From: Telmatactis stephensoni
Lineage: Eukaryota; Cnidaria; Anthozoa; Actiniaria; Isophelliidae
Assembly (NCBI GenBank): GCA_029948255.1
Contig: JALIZF010001761.1
Location: forward strand, 310,001 to 374,000
Direction of reading: 5' to 3'
DNA length: 64,000 bases
The notes beneath the pieces were generated by a model. It did no database searches and was not told the origin of the DNA. It saw only the letters and a list, made by a program, of their open reading frames with translations. The translations under genes and the position numbers were made by a program. Shown here piece by piece: positions 43,401 to 56,800 of this stretch. The first letter of the stretch is position 1; every line of letters starts with the position of its first letter.

Positions 43401-46400
43401 TCCATTCATTTATTTAGCTATCTTTTACCATTGAACCAAGCAATCCGTCAGTCAACTAACTGAGAATTTAGGGTTTTATAATTGTTTTGATGTTTAGTCA
43501 TCATTTTGTTGTACTTCCATAATTGTAGCGCTGACTGCTAAGAAGCAACGACTCTTGCTCAAGTATAGTCCCTCCGCCTTGGTTACTTTCAAAAGTTAAT
43601 TGTTGATTATCGCAATCAGTTGTTTGTTTGTTTTATTTGTTTGTTTCTTTCTTTGTTTGTTTGTTTGTTTGTTTGTTTCTTTCTTTCTTTGTGCGTTAGT
43701 TGGCGTCAGGTTGAGTGATTGGATGGTAGGTGGGTTAGTTATTTTACGGCTTTACATGACCGTATAACAGTTTTGCCTCGATAATTTCATTTTTAGTAAT
43801 ATAGATATATTTTGTTCTTCCAGGAATTGCAGGCGTCGAGTTGCTTTTATCTAAATATCCTGTACTGGGAAAGTGGAAGATACAAGCAAAATATAAAGTA
43901 CGAAACACAAGAATCTAAAATGGGACAAACTCCGGTCAATGATCAAAAACGACTCTAGATATTTTAGAGTTTTCTAAACATTTTTTCTATTTGTTTTCAG
44001 GGAAACCAGATTCGAAAGTTTATCGAAGTCTCAAAATACGGTAATGTTGTCTTAAGATGTTGTTGTTAACAATTGGAGATCGTTCGATCGCCATCCACAT
44101 GATGATAAACATACTCGTAGACCCAGGGTGTCTGGGAAAGGCTTATCGAAGGCTTAGAGTACGATAATGCTGCTTATTATCCAACTCATCACAGACGAGT
44201 AAAAATATCGTGTGAGTAGGACTGGAGCGAGTAAAAATATCCAGCGATAGTTTTTACTCCTCTATACCGGTTTGACTGGTTTGACAGGTTTGTATACGTA
44301 GTCGCCGAAAACGTGAAAGTTTTGATTTTCCTAGTTATCGAAATTAGTAAGCTATCAAATAATTCTTGAATGAAATAATTTCATGTTAAATCGCTTGAAT
44401 CAATCATTGCCGGCTATTGCCTATCGGTTTTTGCAATCTCACGAGTTTTGTTGAGCTACAAAGCTGAAAACAAATCATAGACTAGGCGCAAAACTGAAAA
44501 AGTCGATCGCAAAAAGTGCAGAAGGCATTTTAGGGTAGAAGCTGGTAACATATCTATTCTAAACTAATTTTTCATGCTGAAAATATTCTGTAATCTTATA
44601 CGTGTAAATGACGTATTTTGTGAATTGCTGCAGTCATTTCATACTAACGGCTTTTTCGTGTAATTCCAAAATTTACCAAACTAAAAAACAGTGACCATAG
44701 CTGGAAAGAGCATATCAAAATCAGTAAAACTGTGAAGTTTGAAGGATATAAGTTGAAAAATCAAGGAGATACGAATTTTGAAAAATCGAAATTTGTTGGT
44801 ATCTCTTGCATTACAACACGTGTTGTCATACAAAATTTCGTTTTCTGAAAATTCGTATCTCCTTGATTTTTTCGAGCTATGGTCGTTATCATAACAGAAT
44901 AAAGTCTTTTTAGACCTCGTTTCCAACTTGACTAGCTATAGAGACTTTTAATGTCTTTTAACTTTCGTCTTTTGAGACCCTGAAGACTTCATCTTGTCAA
45001 GAACATTGTAGTTCCAGTTTTCCAAAAGACGTAATTTGTCTTATGGTCAACAAATTTTAACAGAAAACAGACGAATTTAGTTGAAAATTCGACCATAGAT
45101 GACAGAACGTGACTACGCCTGTCAGAAAACTTTTTGTGCGTATGAGCCAATCAAAAATCGTCTTGTTGGTCACGTTGATAACGCATGCAACGTCACGCGA
45201 CAATAAAATGGTTTCAGAAAAATCTCCTTTTGGGGTAAAACTGAGCTCAGTTGGATAATAACTTATTAGACAGTTTTGTGTGTAATATGGCTGGATATTT
45301 TACTCGTCAACTTGTACTCGTAAAATTTCCAGCCATATTACACACAAAACTGTTTAATAAGATATATATTATGTATATGAGGAGTGACAACACAAAAGGG
45401 GTCTTAAAGGTTGACCATAAGATAGGCTGTAACGCACGGTGCGCAAGTCGACCCCGTTTTGGCATTCTCAGCGCTACAACCATAGCTGGTCCAAGGAAAA
45501 ACACTGTACGCGTCCAAACATGCATCCCATAATGCATTTCTTCCGCTGGATCAGATACAGCGGAAGAAAAGGATTATGGGCATCCATGAAAAATTTGGAC
45601 AGCACCCATCCCCTACTCTTAGTCTTAGAAATTTCTTAGAAGTGCCGAGCCCCCCTCGCTAACAGGCCCCAGACGGCACCGATTGCCTTCTTTACAGTTC
45701 AAAACTCGCCGAAATGGCCTTGTTGGCTTGGGGAATGCATCACAGAATGACCAGAGAAGCCTCAATACTCTGGAGATCACAGTTGAACCTTGTCGCCGTA
45801 ATTACTGTGACTCTTTCTTCGTAAAGTCGCTTCCCACTCCTGAGTTCTTCCAGGAGATTGTCTCCGTCGTCTTTTCTTGCTTGATGATGCAAGTCAAGCG
45901 ACTTCTGTGCTACAAAATGACTCGAAAAAGCACTTAGAAGCTGAATTCAGGCCACGATCAGTACGCTCACCGAACGTAAACCCTAGAATTCGTCAGGCGT
46001 CACTGGATAAGTGAGCCTTCAGTCTTCTAACAGCACCAAATTGACAGTTACCTTGACAACTATTGTTTCTCTTTCCCGTTTTTTTTTTTCTTTTTCTTCT
46101 CTCTTTTTCTGTTTCACAAACACATTTTTTCTGTTTTTCTTTCTTTTCTCTTTCTCATTTGTTAGTTATTTCTTTTTTTAAGTTTGTTTTTGGTTCCCAC
46201 TAATTGGCAAAAGAAATCCGAACAACTATTGTCTTTGTTTTCTGTTTTGTTTTTCCTTCTTACCTTCTCTCTCACCCAAGCGCGCTCTGCAGTTTTTCTG
46301 TTCATTTTTCTTTCTTTTCTCTCTGTCCCCCCCCCCCCCTCTTTTGAGAGTTTCGTTGTTGTTGTTGTTGTTGTTCTCTCTCCTATCTTCGCCGAGAAAT

Positions 46401-49400
46401 GACAAAAAAAACCCTAAAGATTGCTGTTAAAGCGGCAAATCTGAAAGATGGTACATCAAAGGGGTCTTTGTAGACAAGACCCCTTTTGTGTTGTCACCCC
46501 TCATATATATATATTCTTTTAGATGTTGTTGTTAGTAATGTGGGAATCAAGGGCCGCTGGAGACCACCCATGCAGGACGTCGAGGAAGGGGGATGAAAGA
46601 TAAAGGAGGAAAAACCCGCATAGCTGCCCTTTCATTCAATAATGACTAAGGTTGATGAGAAAGTTGCTACCCTGAAAAATGACAAGAAGCTCAAAACTTC
46701 GAAAAACGATACCCTGATCAGCGGATCATCCCCGTATAGTAAATATATGGGAGTGCCCCACCCCCACGTACCCCCGGGCTTGAAAAGCGTAAAGCGACAT
46801 CTTGAATTCATGATTATTTTAATCACAATTTTTTCCAGTTCTTCCAAAGTTCGAGGTCGTCATTAAACCTCCATCATTCATTGCTGTGAACAGTAAGGTT
46901 GTTGCTGGGTCTATTTGTGGAAAGTATGTGCTCACTTATGTAGTATAACAAAATGCATGTTAAGAGATGTATTCGGTTCATTTGGGATACTCAGAAAAGG
47001 TTCCAGGTTATGAGTGCGTTAACTTGCTTACCGAAACGATTTCCTTCCAGGATGAATCTACCTCGGGAGAAGAATTAATTTACGTTTACATGAGTAGTTT
47101 CCACCCACGACAACATGAAGGTGTTGTTGTCCAAGGCTGAAACGAATTTTCGACTGTGTTAACAAGATTACTTCATGGGTGATTTCGATCAAGGACGAAT
47201 TCGACACGGTGCGAGTTCCAACCCGGGAAGAAAAGAACCTCATATGGTCCCGTGTAGAAAAGACTTTTTCCCAGTCGTTATGTAAATATCTCACCCGAAA
47301 ATCGTGTTGACTTGTTGACTTCGCAAACAACTCAGCTTGGGACGTAATCGCTTACGTAAACCCAACCGTAGTCACTACTGTTACATTAGTTTTCTATCGA
47401 ATTTCATCCAGTGCTGAGATTTCACCGGTGCTAGACCCAGGAAAGAAAGAGTCCCAAAGATAGCTGAAGATGTCTCGCCAGAAAATCATTTCAAAAGCAT
47501 GCAAGAAAACAATGCCTGCTAAGCGAGGCGAATCTCGACCCGGGACGAACTCAGTTCGTGGCCAAATCTTCCATGTAAATTCAGCCCCACTGTCTATAAT
47601 CCAATTTACTCTGTAAAAATTGTTGATACAGGTATACTTATGGCCAGCTCGTATCAGGAACGTTGAAAGCCGTTTTTGACTTCAAAAAGCGAGGATGGTG
47701 GTGGCGGCACCGAAGGAGGTTCCCTGGACAGAAGTTTACAATCGAGAAAAAAGTAAACGATCAGTAATCAACTAATATGTTGTTATTAACATAATTCTCC
47801 TTTTTCTTTTTTACTTTTTTATTTCAATCAACTTTGTGGTGGTGCACATTTGCAACAATATGTAACTACACAGTTCCCCTGCCAGCGAAGATAGCCTCCT
47901 TCACTGCCGTTACTACTCTTGTTCTCATTCCAGCTTCTGCAACCCCATTCCCCAAGGGCTTGGGAAATGCATGGAACAAATAGTAACGGCTGCGAAGAAG
48001 GCTAGCGTGAAGGTGACATATCGCGCCAAATTATTGACGCGTCCGTCACTCCCTAGCCATAATTCTGTTGTTTTTAACCGGTTTATTTGTTGAATAGACC
48101 TCAATGTTTCATCCAAAAATGTGGATGTGTAAATCGCGGGGATAGGCAGGGGTTAATCTTACCATTGCTCCGCATCTCCACACAGTGAGATTCCTCGATC
48201 CCTCTTCCTGGATTCCTCGTAGCCGAGTAATTTTTTTCAAAATTGAAAGCTTTCGTCCAATTCCAATAAATGTATGGTACAAAAACCATTTTGATAAGTG
48301 TGGGAAAGATTTTCCAATTCGTCAAATGAAGCGTATAAGTACGGACTATAAGTAACAATTCTAGCCCACCTTACGTAATGTGTTCGCAAAGTTTAATTAA
48401 CGCTTTGTTTAATAAACGTTAGGCCTAGTTCAGATGCCTCGCCTTCCATGAATAGACCTCAGTGTTTTTCAGGTGCCTCCAATATGGCCACTTTATTTGG
48501 TTGTTCGGTTGGCTCTGTGCTAATTGCCAAGGCCATCTTAAATCGAACAACGGTTCCAAATCTATTTAATAGCTAGCGCTGAACTTTTCTTGTACTTTAT
48601 TGCAAGAAATGGTTTGAGCTTTCAACTTACGTTCACAGATTAAAGGGTGCTATGAATTTTCTTTCACCAACAAAGAACTTGGCTTACAAGCTCTAGGAAG
48701 AAGATACTATAGAGCTGTTTTCAACATCACGGCTGTAATGACTGAGGAGGCAACTGGTGTTAAACGGATTGCGACCAGCACAGAAACAAAAGTGGTACAG
48801 CATCGAGTGAAACTTAACTTTGGCATCGGTACACCAAAGCATTTTAAACCTGGATTACCATTTTATGGAAAGGTAAGAATAACTGGTACATTGCGAAATC
48901 TCAGTTACAGGACAGTGATGTCTGTGATGTGACGTCACGGTGGCGTGGCATAGCTCTAACACATAGCTCTATATATAATACAGTAGTTTACTTGTTCTTC
49001 CACAGCTTCAGGTAACGTCCCCTGCCGGAGAACCTTTGGCTCAGGAGAAAATTACAATCAAAGTCAACACCGAAAAAAGGAAAACCGTCTACAAAAAAGA
49101 ACTGTTGTCTCCTCCTTCTGGAATGATTGACTTCAGCATAGGCCAAGTACCACTAGATACCAAAAAACTCCACCTTTCGGTAAATATTGTTCATTTTGTT
49201 TGTCAGTCAGTCAGTAAGTCTGGCTAGTTGGCTGGCTCGCAGGCTGGCAGGCAGGCAGGCAGGCTGGCTGGCTGTTTTCAAATTACGTGGCAGTGATTAT
49301 TCTATTCTTTTTTAGGCAGAACACAGTTCCAAGATTCTGGGAGTGAGACCTTTAAAAGCAAATATGCAGAGCGTTCCATGGTTTTCTCCAAGCTCAAGTT

Positions 49401-49677
49401 TCCTTTCACTGAAAAAAGTGCCAAGACCACTCAAGGTAGCCGGTTAATGATGGATTCTATGTCAGAATTACAGAAAGTGCTGGGGCCAGTTCCTGAAAGA
49501 CCATTAGAACTAAACGGTTGCTACGCCGTACGTTTTTACCCTTCGTTACATTCCAGCACCCGCTAAAGTAGCTCCACTACTGGTTGTAATACATGATTTT
49601 AAGGCCTCATTCACCAGTAGTTTTCAACGCTAATCCCGCAGGCCGTCCTTATTGCTGGAACGTCTCAATATATAAAT

Positions 49678-49709
<32 letters not shown>

Positions 49710-49762
49710 TGAGAAGACCTGAAGGTCTAACCATTTGCAGATGTAGTTACAAAGGCAGCACC

Positions 49763-49801
<39 letters not shown>

Positions 49802-50775
49802 CCGGGGCTTGAACTCACTTACCTCCCGCACGAAGTCCGGCGCCCTACCAACTGAGCCAATCGGGCGGCGGTTCAACCAACTCAAAAGTTTTGGAAATAA
49901 GATTCTTTGTCTTTTACATTTCGATATGATGTGGTGGAAACAGAAGGGGTTTTGAATTCAGTAATAACGAACATAGCAACGCTCCTTAGCTGATTTGATC
50001 TATTAGAACTAAACCAGAATATTGGAATGTAATGTGTCCCCCAGTAAAGCACATAGGAATCTTCAACTAGGCTTTGGGACGTATGCTCAACCATCTTATC
50101 AGGTCTGATATTTACAAAAATCGGTGTGAGCTAGCTCTCTGTACATATGATAATCCCACTTTTTATTCATTTATCAAAGGTTGGCACCACAGAAAAAATC
50201 GATTTCCAATGTACACTCAAGAAAAATGAAAATATCAGCTCCTTTGTTTACAGTGTAAGTATCTCTTGGCTCCATCACTGTAAGCTCATTGGATTTAGGT
50301 TAATGTATTGTTCGAAACCAGCAAGCTCTTTGAATCGTCCGAGCGCGGTATTATTGCCTGCATGAACTCAGGATTTTTATGGTATATAGACAAACACAAA
50401 CACAATTACATATATTGACAGTGAATTTATTAACGATTGTTTAAGCAAAGTAGTGCTAATGGCTTTCCCCTCAAACTATGCCGGATGTAAGTGTTTTGCA
50501 TCAGACTGGTAGCCGATTTCTGAAGCTCGTCAATTCTTATTTTTTTATGCAGATGATGTGCAGTGGGACTGTTAGACTATCAGAAGAAAGACTAATTCCA
50601 ATCCGGCAAATAAATCCCAACGTAGCTGAAGGGTCAATACAGTTTCTAGTCACCCAAGCAATGGTGCCTTCTTGTCGTTTACTCGTGTATTACGTGAGGA
50701 AAGATGGTGAGACTGTGGCAGACAGTATGGTAGTGGATATTGAAGACAAACTTGAAAATCAGGTACAATTTTTGC

Positions 50776-50822
<47 letters not shown>

Positions 50823-53800
50823 TGTCCAGCTATGGCATTTTTGAACTATGCCAATAACGTTAAAATACTTCCTCCTACCTTGAGCGGCCAAAAAGCAACA
50901 TAAATCACACTAGAAATCATAAATATGACTTACATTTGGAACCACAAGGGTGGGTACTGAATTACTGCGTCCATACAATTGAAAATGAACAAAACAGGCA
51001 AAGCAAAAATCACCATCGGGATAACCCGAAGTGACACGGGATTATCAAAGCTTCGAGAAGCTATGTTTGAGAGATGTTTTAAATTATTAGTCACAATTAG
51101 TTTATGAGTTAAAATATTGCAAGGCTCAGATTGCAGGTTCACTTTGACCATTGCAGGGATTCCACTGCCAATTTGAATCAAAATGGCACAGGACGGTTTC
51201 TAACTTGTAAGAAAATGATCTAAGCAAAACATCCTGTGATCACCAAAACATTTTTTATGATTCTATATCAGGTGGTGGTTCGATTTAGTGACGATGTTCG
51301 TAGACCTGGTGAGCCTGTTCAAATCACCATGACGGCCACGCCTGGTTCTACGGTGGCATTGGCTGGTGTCGATAAAAGTGTTCGTCTGTTAAGACAAGCC
51401 CAGGATCTCGATTCGAATAAGGTAGCAACAAGAGTCATGTATACATTTAGCAAAGCCTGTCTTCTGTAACCTTTTCCGGCGTGAGAAATTGATTTGTTGT
51501 TGTTGTTGTGATGGTGGTGGTGGTGGTCGTCGTCGTCGCCTTATGGGCAGTTGGCCATTTAAGGGGTTGGTCAAAGCAACATCCCATCCCTTTTGGGGTT
51601 CATCATTTCACCTTTATTCCTACCCCACATGAATCCCATACATTTTTAGCGGGGATGCTGGTTGTATCTTTTTAGGGGGTCAAAATCAGCGATTTGGTCA
51701 CTTTTGGGGTGTCTCAAATTTTATTAGACTATCAGTGACTTTCAATTGTGTTTTTCAGTAAATAAGATGACCTCATTAATTTTCCAAATAGAAGGTGTTA
51801 GAAGTGTTGGATAGTCTTTAACACTATAAAACTCAAAAATACTAGATTTATTGTTTCTTGTGTTGGTATACCTTTTGAGAATAAAAATCATGGGCTGCCA
51901 CGCCAACCTGGATAAGACTTGGGTACCAGTAGGGATCATTATGTATGAGGTTACCTTTTAGGGTTCACTGGGTATAGGCCTCCTCGATCCCGCTCCAGGA
52001 TTTGTACTTCCACGTAACGCTGGAGTATGAGAACTCCCTCTTGCGAGGGTGTGCTAGCAGGGTGCATGAGTTATATTTATATAGTAGAATTTCTCCTATA
52101 TACGCTTCAAGCAGCTTCCATTGTCTTAGGTTGTCAGCGTTCTTTCTTCGAACGATGTTGGCCCAACAAATCTGTATAAAAGGAAAAAACGTTGCTATAG
52201 AGACAACGATTTTGTCGACTCGTCCAAAGCATTTTATGTAAGTATGTGCTAATTACTACTAAATGAGAACCATCATGCAGTTTAACTAACTTTATCTTAA
52301 ATGAAATCTGAACATGAATTTGCTAGCCTAATTTTCAGACGGCTCATATGTAATACGCTCTCGCTTCCTCACTAAGTCTACACCCACACTGACACGCGTC
52401 CGTTTTAGTTAGAGAACGTATCTTTTATTTACGGTTAGGCCTCTCATCTACACTGAAAAAGCTTTTTTGTTTTAGTTTTTGTCTAAGAAAATGGCATTTC
52501 TTTGTGTACGGCGAAAACGGAGGTAAAAAAGTGCATTTTCTTTTTACTCCAATTTAGTACAGACATCACTTAAAAGAAGCGAAAGCGACGTAAACTGACG
52601 TAGGCTATCTGCAAATAAGGCTAGAAAATTGTGTATTTACTTTCCAGGACGCTGGGCTGATTTATATGTCAGATTCGACGATTGAATCGCGTCCTTGTCG
52701 TCCTTTTCCGACTTTTCGTCCTTTTCATGTATGGGGTAAGAATTTTAACTTCGATAATTTCATTATATCTTTTACATGCATGTATTTTCATTTTCTAGTA
52801 ATTCTAATTGGAACGTACGGTATGTGTTATAATAGGATTTGGAGGAGGATTTGGAGGAATTGATTTGAGAGGAAGACCGGTACCGCTATTCACGTTTAGA
52901 AGAAAGAATAGGTTTAAACCGAGCATGCCAAAACAAATTCCACAAAGAAAGAAAACAAAACCAAAGACCCCAAAAAAGAAAACCAGAAAAGCTTCAACTC
53001 CCACTGTACGTAAAAACTTTCCTGAAACGTGGCTCTGGACAGAGGAGACTATCAGGTAGGGTATACGTTACAAACAATATCAGTTAAAATTTATAAAAAT
53101 GACTTTTATTATTTTACTCATTCTCCCCACCCCTTCCCTTCCCTCCACTCCCCCTCCCCCATCCCACAGGGTGGTCACACTTCAGCTCTGCTGAAGCACT
53201 CACACACACTACCTGTACATTCACTGTTGTCGTAAATTCAACACTCAGCGACTTACATATGGATTATGTAATATGATAATGTGGATCATGAATGATAAGA
53301 GAAAAACCGGTGATCAGTAGCGAATAACATATTAAACAAAGTCAACGTACATATCAGTATAGCCTGAGTTGCTAGCCAACTACGCAGGCTGGTTCACATA
53401 TGATCCAAGCCAGAAATTGAGCTGGGCCACAGAGGTTAAAGTTTGAGAGCTTTCTCCGTCTTCAAAATATGGCGCACATCTCTACTAGTAAATGTAATTT
53501 CCTACTTTTTTCTACATCGTTTGTTTAGCAATATTAATGGTAAAAAGATAATCACAGCCAAAGTACCAGACACTATCACCAGTTGGCACCTTAGCGCATT
53601 TGCCATGTCATCAAATACTGGTATGGGTGTGGCCAATCCATCTACTCTCACCGTCTTCCAGCCGTTCTTCGTTTCATTTACACTTCCATATTCAGTGATT
53701 CGTGGAGAACAAGTCAGTGTTGTCACAACGGTCTTTAACTACATGGACAAATGTGCAACGGTGAGTTATAAACATATTTGTAATTAAACTGATCTATTTA

Positions 53801-56800
53801 GAAATTTTGGAATTTAAAAAATATTTGTGGTATATTTGTAGGTATTGGGTCTCTTGAGAATGACTGACCACCATCAAGAGACCATATTGCCTCCATCTAA
53901 TGCAAAAAGCGCAAAACGTGATATTAAAGTCTACAGTTAGATGCACCTTAGCTTAACACTCCACGGTTGTCGGGAAAAAAAACTAGCCGTTTTACAATAC
54001 TTTTATTCTCCCTCCCTCCTTCAATTCAATTCAGTGTTGTTTCATGATAGCTCAAATTTGGAAGCGTCCGAACAACATGGAAAGGGAGGAGCAGGGCGGG
54101 GAGTCATTGAAATGAAGTTAATGCTAAAACTATTGGCTAAAACGGTTTACTATGAAACTTCTGCCCATTTTTGCAAGGAGTCATGTATAGCTGAATCGGC
54201 GGTATAACAAATGAAATTTTCGGCTTTTTTATTTAACTTTTTCGACTTTGTATTTGCATAGGTTCGTATACGTTTGACTAAAACAGACCATTTCCAAGTG
54301 AGTTCACCCCTTGACCAAAAACTTTGTGTTTGTGGTAACGAAGCCAAGTCTGTGAAATACGTCATTATCCCTGCCAAACTTGGTCACATACCTCTTACAG
54401 TCACAGTCCAGAATGTTGCCCCAAGCCTGTGTGGAAATTCATTGGCTGAAGCTCCTTTAGGGATATCAGATGCAGTGACACGTAAACTTCTAGTTGAGGT
54501 AAATGATTCATTAGGCTGCGAAAGACTACTTATTTCAAATTTAGAAGACGGTAGGAAAGTAGAAGGTAGCCAGAAATTAAACGTAGCGCAACCAAACAAA
54601 CGTAACATTGCAAGACGATAGTAGTGCGAACGAAACGTGACGCAAGAAAGCGTAACATTTCAAGAAAAAAGAGTCAAAAAGGAAACATCGTTAACGAAAC
54701 GTAACTTAGCAAGGCAAAAGTGGTCCAGTGCGTATTAGACTTTTTACTATTTTACTTATGGCTGAATGGGCCACCGACCCTGCCTAATTAAAGTTTACCT
54801 TACCATATTTCCATCTGCATTTCATCTTAATAGACCCCATTCATGAATCCTGATTAGAATACAAACTGGCCATTGCAGCGTGTTATAAAATACCCAACAT
54901 CGCGCAAAATTATTGTGGAAAACGGTTGTAGTAACTTTTTCGGCGTAACACTAATGCAATGGTTCCTACAACTTGTTTTGCAACGTCATTGCGAGACAAG
55001 ACAAGTTGCATAAAAAATGCGTCGCGTAACAACACCTTATTGTTTCATGTTTTGCAGTAAATTTTATGTAGCTTTAATTTCGTTGTTTATATTCAGCCTG
55101 AAGGTGTTCGAAAAGAATATACTTACAGTAATTTTATCTGCCCTAAAGGTAAAGAACTTCCTTCCTTCCTTCCTTCCTTCCTTCATTTATTCATGTACTT
55201 ATTTATTTATTCATTCATTCATTCAAAGAGCTGCACGAGAACTAGCTTCTAGCTCATTTAAATTCTTATTGACCTCCCACGTGCAGTTACGATTATGCTC
55301 ACGCGTAATTCAAGATGATCAACTATTAAATCATAAAAAAACAATATTTGTCACTTCACTTTTACCTTTGCATTTATTTTGCGTTTTTATCCAAAAAAGC
55401 TTGCATTATCGTCTAATATTGATCCATTTTTGCAAAAGGTTTCATGAAAATTTCTACACGTCGTTTTTAGTTCCGCTTGTGCATGCTCGCACCATAAGGA
55501 TTTAGTTCACGCTTATTTGACCAATCATATCTTATAAAGTTTATTGCCGATATTTGTCATTCTAATTGCAGATAATGCAGACGCTTTCAAGGATAAATTG
55601 AAGATCTCACTTCCAAAGAAAATTGTACAGGACTCCGTTTATGCAACTATCTCTGCAATAGGTGAGTTGTGCGCAGGACTAACCAATGCTTTAATATTTT
55701 AGTGATCCACTGAGATTGTTTTGTGTGTGTTTGCTGTTGTTGTTTGTTTGTTTGGGTTGGGTTGGGTTGGGTTGGGTTGGGTTGGGTTGGGTTGGGTTGG
55801 GTTGGGTTGGGTTGGGTTGGGTTGGGTTGGGTTGGGTTGGGTTGGGTTGGGTTGGGTTGGGTTGGGTTGGGTTTGGTTGGTTGGTTGGTTGGTTGGTTTG
55901 AGTTTCGTGATTTTTTATTGGGGGGGGGGGGGGGAGGGGGGACAATAAACGAATAAATAGCTTACAAGCCAACCAACCATGAAATTATTTGTGTATTTTG
56001 TAAGTATAAGATTTCTTCCATGCATGCCAGATTTTAAAGTGTCAACGTATTTAATTGCATTCTCATCATTCAAAAATGTGATACATAGCAGAGATTACCA
56101 CAGGAACCGAATTTTGGATTACACGGGCTACCATCTGGTATTGATTAACTCAACAATCATTAAATATAATGATGGTTTGATATTATCTCTTTCGTGGTAT
56201 TTCAGGGTATTAATGGGTGCTAGCCTGCACGGTCTTGATATATTGTTTGATACTTCAGGGCATTTGATGTTCCTATTTTGAGTTTATTACTCGGGCTACC
56301 AACTTGTCGTGTGTGTCAAAACAATAACCATTTAATATACCGATCATTTGACAATGTATCGTTCGTGATATTTCAGGGGATTTAATGGGACCTAGCTTAG
56401 ATGGACTTGAAGGATTACTCAGGCTACCAACTGGTTGCGGTGAACAAAACATGGTTAAGTTTGCACCCAACATCTTTATTATGCAGTATCTAAGCAGTAC
56501 TAACCAACTTACTAGTGACATTGAATCCAAGGCGATCGGTTTCCTCAGAACAGGTAATGTTATACTGTTTGTTAAATTGATCATGTGTGGGATTTCTGAG
56601 TAATTCCTCTTTTTATTTCTCATTCATAATTTAATTAGGATATCAACGAGAACTGACATACAAGCGTAAAGATGGTTCGTATAGTGCTTTTGGTGACAGA
56701 GACAAAGAAGGCAGCTTATGGTAAGGATGTAAAAAAAATGGTTCCTATATTAACTCACTCTCATATTCCTATTAATATGCCTGAAAAAAATAGTTGTTGT

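Noticed and set aside
45683..45937. 84-codon frame inside the 1.15-kb TIR element
   Set aside because: It is too short and featureless to call a gene; no transposase motif.
53841..53938. Open segment after an AG acceptor (reads [11 protein letters not shown]), possible extra A2M exon
   Set aside because: It runs into a stop without a suitable donor, and the exon ending at 53760 joins directly to 54262 in phase with the expected family reading.
55752..55900. Telomere-like repeat, possible chromosome end or interstitial telomere
   Set aside because: The unit is TTGGG, not TTAGGG, and it lies within an intron with exons on both sides.
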